Made by a program: the position numbers and the translations under genes. From positions 1-64,000 of the forward strand of contig NZ_FMYZ01000018.1 in assembly GCF_900101625.1 (NCBI RefSeq): DNA of 64,000 nucleotides, in the 5' to 3' direction. Source of the DNA: Cupriavidus sp. YR651 (GTDB lineage Bacteria > Pseudomonadota > Gammaproteobacteria > Burkholderiales > Burkholderiaceae). The notes below the pieces were generated by a model. That model had not been told where the DNA came from and searched no databases. It worked only from the letters and a program-made list of their open reading frames with translations. This document shows positions 8,377 through 18,318 of the stretch, piece by piece (positions within the stretch are counted from its first letter, which is position 1; each line of letters starts with the position of its first letter).

Positions 8377-9564
8377 CTAGGTGCCGGCGCGCACCTTGAC
8401 ACGCTGGCCATCGCGAAGGCTGCTTTGCGGGTATCGAACCACCTGTACGCTGTCGGCCAAGGAAGAAAGCAGTTCGACCTCATCCGAATTCCGGTGACTA
8501 ATTCCGACCTCCGTCCTGCGTACCCGGCCGCCCTCAAGCCGAAACACACACCATTGGTCATTCCCGCAGCGGAATAGCGAACTGGCGGGCAATTTTCTTG
8601 CATGATCGGTCTGCCACAGGACAACGCTTGCGATGACGCGAAATCCGTCACCCAACCCGGAGGGGGGATCAATAACGTCTATAATCACCCGGGTTCGCTT
8701 TTCTTCTATGCCCAGGGCGGATACTTTGGTGAACGCATGGGGCTCCACGAGCCGAACCTCGCCTTGTACCACTTGCTCGCCGCCCCAGCCTTCCAGCCTC
8801 ACGGGCATCTGCGGCCGCACCTTGACGGCTTCCGTTGACAGTAGCTCGACCACGATCTCCAGGTCATGTGGATTGCCGATCGTCAGCAGGGGCTCGCCCG
8901 CAGCGACAACCCGCTCGCTGCGCTCCGGAATGGATAATACGGCTCCGGCAAACGGTGCATGAACCGGCACGACCGGCCAGCGCCCACGTTTGTGCTCCTT
9001 GATGGCCAGCAGGCCGGCCTCCGCCACGCGGACCTCCTGCAAGGTGGTGCTGGCGCGGGCGCGCGCCGCGGCGAGATCATTGCCGGCAGTAGTGGTGGCG
9101 TTGGCGGCCTGCTCCCCTGCTTGAGGAGACAGGAAGCGCTCCCGCACTAGCCTTTCGACACGCTGAAGTTCGCGCTGCGCCTGGGCGTGGTCTTCGGCGG
9201 CATGCCGGACGCGTTCCTGCGCCTCACGGTATGCCGCACGCGCCGCAGCCACCCTTGCCTCGGCTTCCTCGCGCTCCTGGGCCGTCAGTGGCAGTGGCGC
9301 AAGTTCCGCCACCACTTCGCCTTCATGCACCCAGTCGCCCTCCCGCATGCTGAGCCGCATCAGTCTTCCGGCGACAGGCGCGGCAACAACGTAGCGCTCC
9401 TTGCTGCGGGTCTCGCCCTCCTCGGTTGTGATGACTGCCATCGCGCCGACGGACGGCAGTACGATCTCGACATCCACTGGCTCCGGCATCAGAAGATAGC
9501 CAAGGCCTGCCGTAACCACGACAGCGGTCACAATCACGAACGACTTGCCTCTTGACCACCGCAT
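8377..9564 (-). CDS. HlyD-type periplasmic adaptor (membrane fusion protein) of ABC exporter
   Basis: One N-terminal membrane helix (VIVTAVVVTAGLGYLLM) anchors a 395-residue adaptor. A first lipoyl half-motif (AAPVAGRLMRLSMREGDWV) and a second (VHAPFAGAVLSI) flank a long Ala/Glu/Arg-rich coiled coil (about residues 95-185). A beta-barrel and membrane-proximal domain follow. Such adaptors join an inner-membrane exporter to an outer-membrane channel. The start lies 4 bp after the permease stop, so it is the third gene of an ATPase-permease-adaptor operon. No outer-membrane partner is adjacent. A decayed relative of its C-terminus lies at 41171-41420. Confidence 0.9.
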   Translation of the reverse strand: MRWSRGKSFVIVTAVVVTAGLGYLLMPEPVDVEIVLPSVGAMAVITTEEGETRSKERYVVAAPVAGRLMRLSMREGDWVHEGEVVAELAPLPLTAQEREEAEARVAAARAAYREAQERVRHAAEDHAQAQRELQRVERLVRERFLSPQAGEQAANATTTAGNDLAAARARASTTLQEVRVAEAGLLAIKEHKRGRWPVVPVHAPFAGAVLSIPERSERVVAAGEPLLTIGNPHDLEIVVELLSTEAVKVRPQMPVRLEGWGGEQVVQGEVRLVEPHAFTKVSALGIEEKRTRVIIDVIDPPSGLGDGFRVIASVVLWQTDHARKLPASSLFRCGNDQWCVFRLEGGRVRRTEVGISHRNSDEVELLSSLADSVQVVRYPQSSLRDGQRVKVRAGT

Positions 9565-9568
9565 CGCC

Positions 9569-11935
9569 CTACTCTCTGGTTTTCAGCACTGCGATCAGGT
9601 CCAGCCGTCGCAGCCGCTGCTGGACAAGCAGTCCGGCCATGGCCGCGGCGCCGATAGCTGGCAGCAATGCCTGCACCAAGGTCTGCCTGCTCAGGCTGAG
9701 CGGGATGCGAAAGGCTTCGCGGTCGAACATGGGGACGAGCAAGGCGCACAAGCCATAGCCCACGGCGATGCCGACCGGCAAGGACAAGGCCGTCAGAAGG
9801 AATTGCTCGCCGAGCAGAATCCCCGCAACCTCCTGCCGGGAAAAACCGAGTACCCGCAGACTGGCCAGTTCATTCCCGCGCTCGGACAGCGCAATGCGAA
9901 AGTTGTTGTAAACGACTCCAACCACGATGACCGTGGCGAAGGCCGCCAGCACCAGACTGGAAACGACGAACGTCCGATCGAGCGTTTGTCGGATGCTGGA
10001 GATCACTGAGGAGCGTATGATCACGGAACTCACTACGGGCAGGACCTTGAACCTTTGGTAAAGGGATTGTGCCTTGTTGGCGTCGGCGCGGAGGTACGCC
10101 CCACTGATTGTGGGCGCCTCGCCCAGCAAGCGGGGCAACACGTTGTAGTCCACGTAGGCAGCGGTACCTAGAAGGTCGTCGACGACATCCGCGACCCGCA
10201 TGACCAGACTAATACGGCGGCCCTCAAGCACTTCAACCTCAACAAGCTCGCCCACAGATAAGCCCAGCTCTGCCGCCAGTCTTGCCGAGAGCACAAGCCC
10301 GTCCGGCGCAACCGGATGACGTCCGGAGGTGTAGCCCGCAATCTCACGCAGCTCGCCCGTCGCTTCTAGACCTGTGATTTCAGTGCGTTTGGAGCGATTA
10401 GTCCTGCGCAACCATACCGGCACGTTTCGAAATGGCTCGACTCGCAGGACGCCCGGCATTTGGGCCAGGTCATGGACGACCCGCAGGGGGCGCGGCTCGT
10501 TGAAGATCAACGTCACATCTTCATGCTGAACGTGGCCGAACTGGAGATTGAGAATCGTATTGACACCATCGAGCCCGAACCGTCCGACGATGGCTAAACC
10601 CACGGCCAGCGCGATGGCGGCGATGGACATCAAAGCCTTGCCCGGCCTGCGAACCAGATTCCGCAAAATCAGGCGTAGGGGAATCGGCAGCGCCGCCAGG
10701 AGGCCTGCACGGTCGAGAATGCTCGCCCGGAAGCCGAGGGGTAACTCGGGACGCATCGCTTCAACCGGTGACAAGCAGCCTACGCGCAGGGCGGCTGATG
10801 CACTGCCCACGGAGGCCGCACACACACTCGCAATGGCGGCGCCGACCACGATCCCGGGGGAGACTTCTGCGTTTAGCATGGGGAAATGGAAATACTGGCG
10901 GTATAGGCCGACCAGTAATTTCTCCAGATACAAGCCACCGGAAACGCCGAGCAGCACCCCAAGCAATACCGTCGCCAGGCCAAGAAACACATATTGAATA
11001 GCCACGGTCCCGGTGCTATAGCCAAACGCCTTCAGCAAACCGATCTCAGCCCGATGCAAGGTGACAAGGCGACTCAGCAACGTATACAACAGGAACGCCG
11101 CCACCGCCAGGAATAGGGCTGGGACATAGTTGGCGATCACGCGGATCTCGTCGAGTTCATCGCTAAGGAATCGATTCGACTGTTGCAGCGTCCGTTCATA
11201 CGCCCCGAGGCAGCCGTAACGGAGAAGCATCCGGTCCAGCCTTGTGACTACCTCCTTGGGGCGGGCCTCGGCATCAAGCAGGATGGCCAGATCATTGAAG
11301 CCCCCCTCCATATCGAAGGCGGATTCCATGGCGGCGTGCCCCATCCACATGACGCCGAATCGGCGGCTGTCCGGAAACACCATGCCCTGCCCTACCTCAT
11401 AGACGTACTCTGGTGACACTCCGAGGCCAGTGATCGTCAACCGGCGGGCATGACCATTGAGTATGGCTGTTACGTGCCCCCCGACATCCAGTGCATTAGC
11501 ATTTGCGAAGGCAACACTAAGGACGACTTCGTCGTCGCGAGAGGGGTCGGGAAGTCGGCCTCGTGAAACCCATAGCGCATTAATGCCGGCCTTGCCAGCG
11601 GCTGGCAGGGAAATTAGGCGCAGCGTGGCCGGCTCGCGCGTGCCCGGTACATCCGCATTGACGTCATGGACGATGCGCATGACGATTTCCCGCACGCCCG
11701 GGATGGCCCGAATGGGTCTTTCGAGGGAAACCGGCGCACGTTTCACATTGGCAAACACGTCGGCAAAGCGCTGCATCTCGTAGTAGCGGTCCTTGGCGGA
11801 TGCAAGAGAGCGCCATGCCCCATTCATCGCGACCAGCACGGCTATGCCGCATGCGACGACCAGCGCCGCGGCAGCAACCTGGGCGCGAAGCCGCCACAAC
11901 TCACGCAATAGCATGGTGAAGCGCGCTGCTACCAT
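9569..11935 (-). CDS. FtsX-family ABC transporter permease
   Basis: This 788-residue permease has an N-terminal membrane helix, a large periplasmic domain, a three-helix FtsX domain near residues 265-395, a second helix (about 435-460) with another periplasmic domain, and a second FtsX domain at the C-terminus ([20 protein letters not shown] is typical). The duplicated 4+4 layout resembles LolC/E-like and antimicrobial-peptide exporters rather than the single-unit MacB. Its start overlaps the ATPase stop by 7 bp. Probable function is extrusion of a substrate from membrane or periplasm; the substrate is unknown. Confidence 0.9.
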   Translation of the reverse strand: MVAARFTMLLRELWRLRAQVAAAALVVACGIAVLVAMNGAWRSLASAKDRYYEMQRFADVFANVKRAPVSLERPIRAIPGVREIVMRIVHDVNADVPGTREPATLRLISLPAAGKAGINALWVSRGRLPDPSRDDEVVLSVAFANANALDVGGHVTAILNGHARRLTITGLGVSPEYVYEVGQGMVFPDSRRFGVMWMGHAAMESAFDMEGGFNDLAILLDAEARPKEVVTRLDRMLLRYGCLGAYERTLQQSNRFLSDELDEIRVIANYVPALFLAVAAFLLYTLLSRLVTLHRAEIGLLKAFGYSTGTVAIQYVFLGLATVLLGVLLGVSGGLYLEKLLVGLYRQYFHFPMLNAEVSPGIVVGAAIASVCAASVGSASAALRVGCLSPVEAMRPELPLGFRASILDRAGLLAALPIPLRLILRNLVRRPGKALMSIAAIALAVGLAIVGRFGLDGVNTILNLQFGHVQHEDVTLIFNEPRPLRVVHDLAQMPGVLRVEPFRNVPVWLRRTNRSKRTEITGLEATGELREIAGYTSGRHPVAPDGLVLSARLAAELGLSVGELVEVEVLEGRRISLVMRVADVVDDLLGTAAYVDYNVLPRLLGEAPTISGAYLRADANKAQSLYQRFKVLPVVSSVIIRSSVISSIRQTLDRTFVVSSLVLAAFATVIVVGVVYNNFRIALSERGNELASLRVLGFSRQEVAGILLGEQFLLTALSLPVGIAVGYGLCALLVPMFDREAFRIPLSLSRQTLVQALLPAIGAAAMAGLLVQQRLRRLDLIAVLKTRE

Positions 11936-12645
11936 CGCAGCTCCGATGGAATTGCCCGGGTCGCATGCTGCTCAATCTCCGTGATACGACCACTGCTGAT
12001 ATGCAGCACGCGGTCAGCCATTGCAGCTATGGCTGTGTTATGGGTGATCACGGCAGTGATTGCCCCCTGCTCCGTATTTACGCGCTGAAGAACCTCAAGT
12101 ACAAGCCTCCCAGTGCTGTAGTCCAGCGCTCCAGTCGGCTCGTCGCATAGAAGAATGTCTGGCTGTTTGACGACGGCACGGGCAATGGCGATGCGCTGCT
12201 GTTCTCCGCCGGAGAGTTGCGCTGGAAAGTGGTCCTTGCGCGCCGATAGCCCTACCAACTCAAGGGCATCGAGCGGATTCATGGGATGCTCGGCGATATC
12301 GGCCACCAGTGCGACGTTTTCCATGGCCGTCAAGCTCGGAATCAAATTGTAGAACTGAAATACAAAGCCGACGTGTTCGCGGCGATAAAGGGTAAGGCCT
12401 GCGTCATCGGCGTGTGCCAGGTCATGGTCCCGGTATTCGACGGTTCCGGACGTCGGGCGGTCCAGCCCGCCAAGAATATGCAGCAACGTCGATTTTCCGC
12501 TTCCGGATGCGCCCAACAGGACGACAAACTCCCGGTCATAAAGGTCGAGGTCCACACCGTTCAGCGCGTGGACGACTACCTCGCCCGTTTGGTACGTCTT
12601 GTTGACGTCGCGCACGCGAAAGAGCGGACTGCGATCATTGCGCAT
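11929..12645 (-). CDS. ABC transporter ATP-binding protein (MacB/LolD class)
   Basis: Walker A is GASGSGKST (about residues 45-53), the Q-loop is in [18 protein letters not shown], the signature is LSGGEQQR and Walker B is [12 protein letters not shown], all intact. The FxxxNLxPxLTAxENV pattern is typical of LolD/MacB ATPases that pair with FtsX-type permeases. I chose the ATG at 12645; the frame also allows a TTG start at 12675, without a better ribosome site. This is the first gene of the exporter operon. A broken usp gene ends about 50 bp upstream. Confidence 0.92.
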   Translation of the reverse strand: MRNDRSPLFRVRDVNKTYQTGEVVVHALNGVDLDLYDREFVVLLGASGSGKSTLLHILGGLDRPTSGTVEYRDHDLAHADDAGLTLYRREHVGFVFQFYNLIPSLTAMENVALVADIAEHPMNPLDALELVGLSARKDHFPAQLSGGEQQRIAIARAVVKQPDILLCDEPTGALDYSTGRLVLEVLQRVNTEQGAITAVITHNTAIAAMADRVLHISSGRITEIEQHATRAIPSELRW

Positions 12646-12696
12646 AACAGAGCGGGCCTCATTACTGGAGGTCAAACCGTATGGGATTCCCAGGCA

Positions 12697-12986
12697 TTAG
12701 CTACTGGCAGCACCGGTCTTCACCAGAATGACTGGACATGGAGCATTGGAACAGCCGCTGCGCTCAGGATCTCAGTGGCGGAGCGCATCGTCCGGCCACT
12801 CTCGTCCGAGTGGCATGCTGCAAGGTCAGCGGTGCCGATGTAGGACTTCACCTCTCCCGACACGTCTGGCATGCAGTGAGCGAGGTGTACGAGCAATGGC
12901 CCCTCCAGCGATTTTCCGGCCGCCACACATTGGGCCGCCGCATCGCCGTACGCTGACCCATCGGCCGCAAGTACAATGGATTTCAT
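12697..12986 (-). pseudogene. Universal stress protein, internally deleted
   Basis: From the ATG at 12986 the frame reads MKSIVLAADGSAYGDAAAQC and then GEVKSYIGTADLAA, a Usp N-terminal half of the single-domain type. After EILSAAAVP the frame runs into an early stop. In another frame the sequence continues APCPVILVKTGAASS and a stop at 12697, which is the normal Usp C-terminus. Roughly 50 codons are missing, including the ATP-binding G-x2-G-x9-G-S loop, so the product cannot be functional. Confidence 0.8.
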
Positions 12987-13634
12987 CACATACTCCTTGG
13001 ATCCCGAGGACAGCAACGATCGCATGTTGCGCCGCACAGCATTGCGAAACGCGACGGATCGCAGGTTTCCGCGGGCCTACCTCACGGCCATGCTCGTAAG
13101 GTAGGTGATGAATCATCCACGGACTTGGGCTGGATCAAAGATATAAGCTGCGTGGTTGTAGATCAGCCGAGCTTTACCCAGTCGGACGGTCAAGAAACCC
13201 TACGCTTGATAGCCATCCAATCGCCACCTGAGGGGGCGTCTGAGGGACGAGCCACGGTTCTGCGCCAGCCTCCGGCGATCCCACGAAGGGAGTTGACGCT
13301 GAATGCAAACCGTTGGCAGTTTGAGTCAGCCGGTCAGATCGCTGATGATCGACGTGACCGTAAAATCACCCTTCGACCCACGACAGCGCCAAGGGCGGTT
13401 CCCATCCTGAAATGGTTGATGATCCTCAACCATTGGAACGCTGACGCTGTCGGGGCGGGGACATTCAGGACTCGCTTGCCCTTGATCCAGCGCAAAGCAG
13501 TCACGGCCCTTCATTACTATTCACTATCCAAGTGCCCACTTTCGGGCGAACCGTGTACCCGATAGATTTGGCCTCTGGCACGGCGTGCAATAGCGCGTTG
13601 TACCGCTGGTCTCCCCAACAGCATCGCCCGCAGC
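12987..13634. other. Intergenic stretch without a convincing gene
   Basis: A 146-codon frame at 13125-13565 is open, but its composition (R, P and T rich, no domain pattern) suggests chance. A weak FNR-like site (TTGGG-N4-ATCAA) ends near 13136, upstream of the broken usp, with two mismatches in the left half. I see nothing else definite. Confidence 0.35.
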
Positions 13635-14216
13635 ATGTCCAAGCGCATCGTGATCATCCAGGGGCATCCAGACCCGTCGGGCCATCACTTGCTGCATGCG
13701 TTGGCCAACGCCTACGCTCTAGGTGCGACCACGGCGGGACACGACGTACGGCGCATCGAGGTGGCGAAGCTCGACTTCCCGCTGCTTCGCAAGCAGGCTG
13801 AGTTCGAGACTGGCGCCTTGCCTCCTGCTTTGGAGCAGCCAAGGGAGGACATGCGCTGGGCGGACCATTGGGTCTTCCTTTTTCCGCTATGGCACGGAAC
13901 CATGCCGGCACTGTTAAAAGGGTTTCTCGAACACATCTTTCGGCCCGGCTTTGCCATGGATTACAAGAAGAAGGGATTTCCAAAACGACTGCTCGTCGGC
14001 CGCTCGGCACGCATCGTGGTGACCATGGGAATGCCCGCGCTGCTATATCGCTGGTACTTTGGCGCATACGGAGTCCGCGGCTTCGAGCGCAGTATGCTGA
14101 GTTTCGCCGGGATCAAGCCGATCCGCGAAAACCTCTATGGGCTAACCTTTGCAAACGAGAGCAGACGTGCCCATTGGATGGAGAAGATGCGTGCATATGG
14201 CGCGAGCGGGACCTGA
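13635..14216 (+). CDS. NAD(P)H-dependent flavin oxidoreductase (quinone reductase/KefF-like)
   Basis: The 193-residue protein has a flavodoxin-like fold of the NQO1/MdaB/KefF group. The N-terminus KRIVIIQGHPDPSGHHLLHA binds the FMN/FAD phosphate. WADHWVFLFPLWHGTMPALLKGF is the diagnostic segment of the family, and a GFPKRLLVGRSARIVVTMG strand follows. It probably performs two-electron reduction of quinones or similar electrophiles in the cytoplasm. The ribosome site is weak. A solute-binding-protein remnant begins about 90 bp downstream. Confidence 0.88.
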   Translation: MSKRIVIIQGHPDPSGHHLLHALANAYALGATTAGHDVRRIEVAKLDFPLLRKQAEFETGALPPALEQPREDMRWADHWVFLFPLWHGTMPALLKGFLEHIFRPGFAMDYKKKGFPKRLLVGRSARIVVTMGMPALLYRWYFGAYGVRGFERSMLSFAGIKPIRENLYGLTFANESRRAHWMEKMRAYGASGT

Positions 14217-14306
14217 CCGGAGCGTGGCGGACACATGCGTTGGATGTCCACTTCCTGGACGGTTGCCCCTCGTTGTGGTGGCTCCCTGCCACCGGCCGAG
14301 GGCTTG

Positions 14307-14460
14307 GCGCCGCCCACGTCGTGGCAGGATCTGGCCGATCCCAAGCACACGAACAAGGTGGTGCTCCAGTCGATTCCGTCGTCGACATTCGGGTTGCATG
14401 GCTTCCTGATGCTCAACCGCATCAAGGGGGGCAACGAGTCGAACGTAGAGCCGGGTTTAG
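14307..14460 (+). pseudogene. Remnant of extracellular solute-binding protein (PotD/AfuA-like)
   Basis: About 50 codons read PPTSWQDLADPKHTNKVVLQ, then SSTFGLHGFLMLNRIKGG and a matching N-V-E-P tail. This is the pattern of periplasmic binding proteins for iron or polyamine ABC importers (P-T-S-W-x-D-L-x-D-P-x-x-x-x-K-V, then a YGLH-like segment). There is no signal peptide, and neither end of the domain is present, so it is an internal fragment left by deletion. Confidence 0.65.
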
Positions 14461-14835
14461 TGTGGTCGAATACGAGCGCGGTACGCATCTCGGCGTGACT
14501 AGCAACTTATCGAATCAGGTTGCAGATTCAACTGGTCGATGCAGCAGATTGATGGAATGGTTCGGCCGGAGAAGTCCTTCGGCGCCTCAGGTGTTCCATG
14601 CCGGTCAAGATCCGTCGGGTCATCCCTCAAACATTTTGAGCCCTTACGCATGAAGGCAAACCGATAACGCTTTCGACAATGATTTTCGTTACGCCTCATT
14701 GAAGCGATTCGCCACTCGAAAGTCGTCTCGGTAAAACACTCCAGTTATCCCATAGACCCCTTACGGAACGGGAATCCGCTCATTCGATGTTCTTCCGAAG
14801 TTCGCGTGCCGCGCACTCAAGCGATGTGCGGTGGT

Positions 14836-15140
14836 GAGTAGGCCAGAGGGATTTCGCCTCTAGCCTCTCGCAGAACCGTACGTGAGACTCTCGCCTCATA
14901 CGGCTCCCATTATCCAACCTTCGTCCCAACGACACGCCAGTGTACGAACAATCGGGGGTAGACAGCCGCCATTTTGCGTAGCCGTTCAACACTACACCTT
15001 TTGTGCCGCGACAGTGTCTTGTACTTCCGTCGGGCCCATCGCTCGAGCTTCCGATCCACATATTGGAAGATCCCATGCATGGCCGTTCGAGGCCTTCTCC
15101 CATCTTTGATACAGCATCACAAGCTTTCGCTTGTGTTCGT
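14836..15140 (-). mobile_element. 3' remnant of a group II intron (maturase C-terminus plus domains V/VI)
   Basis: On the minus strand one frame encodes IFQYVDRKLERWARRKYKTL and then an R-L-F-V-H-W stretch ending GTKVG-stop. This is the X/endonuclease-proximal end of group II intron reverse transcriptases. Directly after the stop comes GAGCCGTATGAGG...CACGTACGGTTC, the catalytic domain V hairpin, and then a domain VI-like stem ending near CCTACTCACC. The reverse-transcriptase catalytic part (YADD) and the intron 5' half are absent, so the element is dead. Confidence 0.8.
14873..14906 (-). ncRNA. Group II intron domain V
   Basis: The 34-base segment folds as the conserved intron hairpin. The 5' strand contains the AGC catalytic triad within GAGCCGTATGAG, and the 3' strand ends CTCACGTACGGTTC. 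Position just downstream of the maturase stop is as expected. Confidence 0.75.
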
Positions 15141-15438
15141 GACACACCACAGAACTAGATTTTCATCCGCGAGCGCGAGAAAATTGCTCTACGATGATTA
15201 TCGTAAAGACGTGTTAACCGAAGTGGCCAGATGCTCGCGTGGCGAGAAGATATGAGTTCGGGTTGGATTCCATGTGAATATCGCACCTGATGTTTCCCTG
15301 GTGATTCGGCCTAAGGCAAGAAATTCTATGATGAGAAAGTTTATAATTCGCATTCTCGGCGCGCAATAACGTCCGAGCTCGAATCCGGCGTGGAATGACA
15401 CGCCATCTCCATGAACGAATACTTCAAAAAGTGTACAT

Positions 15439-16002
15439 ATGGGTGCCAATAATTTCCGGACTGCAGTTTTCGTAGCGATGATCTTGGCATCCTCGATTTG
15501 TACGGGCCAAGCATATCCTCATTATGAAACATTAGCAGAATTGGAGGGCTCCGCCGCAACTGGTCCTAAGCTAACTGCGAAGGTGTTGTCCGATGTTGCT
15601 CAATTCTGCTCATCATTCGATCGCACTCTCGAAATATTTGCCAGAAATTCTGTATTAATGTGGAATAATCGCCACGCCGAATATATTAAAACTTCGAACC
15701 ACTATTGGAGGCGTCTAGAGAGCTCGGCAAAAAATGCTACTGATCCGGAGGAGCGTGAAGCTTTAGAATTATTCTTACATGATGACTATTTACGCGCAGT
15801 AAAATCCGCTTACTATATTACAGTCCAACCAATTCGAGAGGCAGTTAGTAAATACGGTGCTTCTATGGCTTTATCAAAGTGCAGGCAATATTTTGAGGAT
15901 GTCGACCGAGGAATGTATGATATTAAGAACCGCGATCTCGAGTTGGCGTCATTTCTAGATTATGGCATACCTAGACCTCCACAAAGTCCTAAGGATAGAT
16001 GA
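15439..16002 (+). CDS. AT-rich secreted hypothetical protein
   Basis: This 187-residue protein has a signal peptide ending near CTGQA (about residue 25), so the mature product is exported. The rest is mainly helical, with cysteines in QFCSSFDRTLEIF and LSKCRQYFEDVD that could form one disulfide. Codon use is strikingly AT-rich (tta, aat, ata) against the GC-rich surroundings, indicating recent transfer. No strong ribosome site precedes the ATG. It sits between a dead group II intron and an unassigned stretch. I do not recognise the family. Confidence 0.65.
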   Translation: MGANNFRTAVFVAMILASSICTGQAYPHYETLAELEGSAATGPKLTAKVLSDVAQFCSSFDRTLEIFARNSVLMWNNRHAEYIKTSNHYWRRLESSAKNATDPEEREALELFLHDDYLRAVKSAYYITVQPIREAVSKYGASMALSKCRQYFEDVDRGMYDIKNRDLELASFLDYGIPRPPQSPKDR

Positions 16003-16469
16003 GGATATCTAGGGATGGCCTGGATGCTGCCGATATTGTCTTTCAACTGCGGCAGCGTCTCGTGTGGTGAGTATTTCGAATGCGCGTACGATGTTCTGTA
16101 TTGTCTGACGCGAGTTTACGAAACCGATATTCTGTCCCAAAATCCAGGGAATGCCCCGGCGATCTAGCAGCAGCTGCGCTCACCTTCAAGACGGCGGTTT
16201 CCGGTCTGCGCGGTCATTTTCCATTAGCTTGAAGCGAATCGCCATTTGACTGTTTTGGGCGAGCTTGGCTCTTTTCCACTAGCCTCCCTGCCTCCGGCAG
16301 GCAGATTCGTGCGTCACGGCTTGATACCAATTAAATTGAACGATAAAGAGCGATTCGCGCTGTCACAATGTGCTGTCGGATTATTAATTGTTTTCTTGTC
16401 TCCCATTAAGGCCAGCCACACGGTCGTCTCGGCGGTCTTTCGCCCGCCGTCCGCCACGAGGAGTCAGTC
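16003..16469. other. Intergenic stretch, possible insertion-element debris
   Basis: No gene is convincing. Positions 16229-16246 repeat 16 of 18 bases of 14699-14716 in the same orientation, and TTTTCCATTAG/TTTTCCACTAG occurs twice nearby. This could be the worn end of an insertion sequence. A GAGGAG ribosome site for the next gene is at 16458-16463. Confidence 0.35.
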
Positions 16470-17309
16470 GTGCGGATATTTTCGCGCTTTGCCAGATTTG
16501 TGCTCGATTCGCTTGTCATCTTGATCGCCGGGTGCAGTGGCATCTCCGCGCAGCGGACGACCCATGTGGAGCGTCTCTATATTCTTGACTGCGACGAAGG
16601 TGTCGCCAGTGATGCCTCGCGTTGGTCGCCGGGGGTAAATGTCGGCATCCCTGTGGAGTTCGTGGACCAGTGCTACCTGATCAAGCACACCCAGGGTTGG
16701 ATTCTGTGGGACACGGGCGTAGACGACGCCGTCGCCATCCTGCCAGACGGAGCCGTTCCGACAGATCCGAAAGCCATGCACTGGCGTCGGCCGAAAACGT
16801 TGGCGAGCCAGTTGGGGCAGATTGGTGTCAAGCCGTCGGACATCAAATTTATTGCAATCTCCCACACCCACCCGGACCACATCGGCAATGTCGAGATGTT
16901 CCCGCAGGCAATGCTGCTGGTGCAGAAGGCCGAGTACGAATGGCCCGGCGCCTACAACGCGCCGCGCTTCAATCCCGGGCATCCGGTCACCAGGATCGAA
17001 GGGGACAAGGACGTGTTCGGTGACGGCAGCATCATGATCCTCTCGACACCAGGCCACACGCCTGGTCATCAGTCGCTGCTGGTCGAGTTACCGAAGACCG
17101 GGGCTATCGTCCTGTCGGGCGATGCCGTCCACTTCAAAAGCAACTGGGACAATCGACGGGTTCCTTCCATCAACTACAGCAAGGATACGACGCTGGGCTC
17201 GATGGAGCGCATCGCCGGTGTGCTAGCAGGAAAACATGCACAGCTCTGGATCAATCACGACAAGGCGCAGCGTGACACCCTGAAGATGGCGCCAGAGTAT
17301 TACGAATAG
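16470..17309 (+). CDS. Metallo-beta-lactamase-fold lipoprotein, N-acyl homoserine lactonase-like
   Basis: The GTG at 16470 is supported by GAGGAG six bases upstream. The N-terminus has a hydrophobic stretch ending LIAGC, a plausible lipobox with Cys22 as lipidation site. The core carries the dinuclear zinc motif SHTHPDHIG, then PGHTPGHQS, LSGDAVH and a final INHD. This order and the YILDCDEG start resemble the AiiA/AttM quorum-quenching lactonase family, although close relatives hydrolyse other esters or lactones. A periplasmic location would be unusual for a lactonase and deserves attention. Confidence 0.85.
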   Translation: MRIFSRFARFVLDSLVILIAGCSGISAQRTTHVERLYILDCDEGVASDASRWSPGVNVGIPVEFVDQCYLIKHTQGWILWDTGVDDAVAILPDGAVPTDPKAMHWRRPKTLASQLGQIGVKPSDIKFIAISHTHPDHIGNVEMFPQAMLLVQKAEYEWPGAYNAPRFNPGHPVTRIEGDKDVFGDGSIMILSTPGHTPGHQSLLVELPKTGAIVLSGDAVHFKSNWDNRRVPSINYSKDTTLGSMERIAGVLAGKHAQLWINHDKAQRDTLKMAPEYYE

Positions 17310-17587
17310 GCAACTGTCGCGCCAATCGCGTCGGCGAACAATAATGCCATCTATGTGCGGTTGCCGTTGAGCTGGGTGGCACAACACGAGGGTGCGGGTG
17401 ACACGATCGCAGAGCATGCGCGGTGGCGGCTTGGCTTGCGCTGCGAAACTACGGCTGACTCTTGAGGGGGTAGGACCAATTGACACCCGCTTTGCGCTAC
17501 ATCAATGGACAGCTGGGCATGCGACCTAGACTTCAACATAGGTGGAGATATGTTGCATGCCTCGTCCGCCAAGGCAGGAGGATTGTC

Positions 17588-18154
17588 ATGACCGTGATAC
17601 TGCAACCAGGGACGGACAGAGGCCTCCAGGTTTCGGTTAGGCATCATCGATCACTTGCCATGCGCGTTATCTGGGTGATGCGTAAAGCTGCCGCTGCGTT
17701 GGCTCTTGGTGCTGCTTCGCTTCCCAATGCGCAAACTCTTGTGACTCATCCAAAGCCGCCCGAAATCCACCAATCCGCTGGCGTCCGCTACGCCTCGGGC
17801 GGGATCGGGCGCGATGCCGTACGACAAATGCTGGCTATCGCGGGCCAATTCAATGTGCGGCTCAGCTTCCAAGAACCTTCGGGAGGCAGGCCCGTCTCCG
17901 CCGTCACGCTGATCCTGGCCAACGAGAAAGGCGATCGCCTGCTACGGGTGGTCTCGGACGGCCCTCTGGTTTACCTCAAGCTGCCTCATGGCCGCTATTA
18001 CATGACGGTCATCTATCAAGACACCGAGCACGAGCAGTGGATTACGGCTGAAGCCAAGCCCCTGGATCTCACATTCCTTTTTAACCCGATCCACGAGGAA
18101 CAAGACCGGCTGCAAGCAGACGCACCCACGCCCCAGTACCCCAGCCCGACATAA
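17588..18154 (+). CDS. Secreted carboxypeptidase-regulatory-like small protein (paralogue 1)
   Basis: The ATG at 17588 has a strong AGGAGG at 17576-17581; an internal ATG at 17660 gives a more compact signal peptide (AAAALALGAASLPNAQ). The mature part reads GVRYASGGIGRDAVRQM, then FNVRLSF, VTLILANEKGDRLL, VSDGPLVYLKLPHGRYYMTV and PLDLTFLFN. It looks like a small beta-sandwich similar to carboxypeptidase-regulatory-like domains. The same motifs recur at 43946-44437 (intact) and in two decayed copies near 55.3 and 56.1 kb. Function is unknown. Confidence 0.75.
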   Translation: MTVILQPGTDRGLQVSVRHHRSLAMRVIWVMRKAAAALALGAASLPNAQTLVTHPKPPEIHQSAGVRYASGGIGRDAVRQMLAIAGQFNVRLSFQEPSGGRPVSAVTLILANEKGDRLLRVVSDGPLVYLKLPHGRYYMTVIYQDTEHEQWITAEAKPLDLTFLFNPIHEEQDRLQADAPTPQYPSPT

Positions 18155-18318
18155 GGAACGCCCCACAGAAAAGGGCAGCGGCTGCGAGCTCGGCCATCCA
18201 AACGAACGCAAAACTGACACGTCTCATTGTGGAGCAATGGCCGGCCAGCCTATTCCATCTAGCCAAAATACCGGGAACTTTCGAATTCTATGGTCGTTTG
18301 CCACGAGTGGAGATTGCA

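Noticed and set aside
13125-13565. 146-codon plus frame
   Set aside because: Composition and lack of ribosome site suggest a chance frame in GC-rich DNA.
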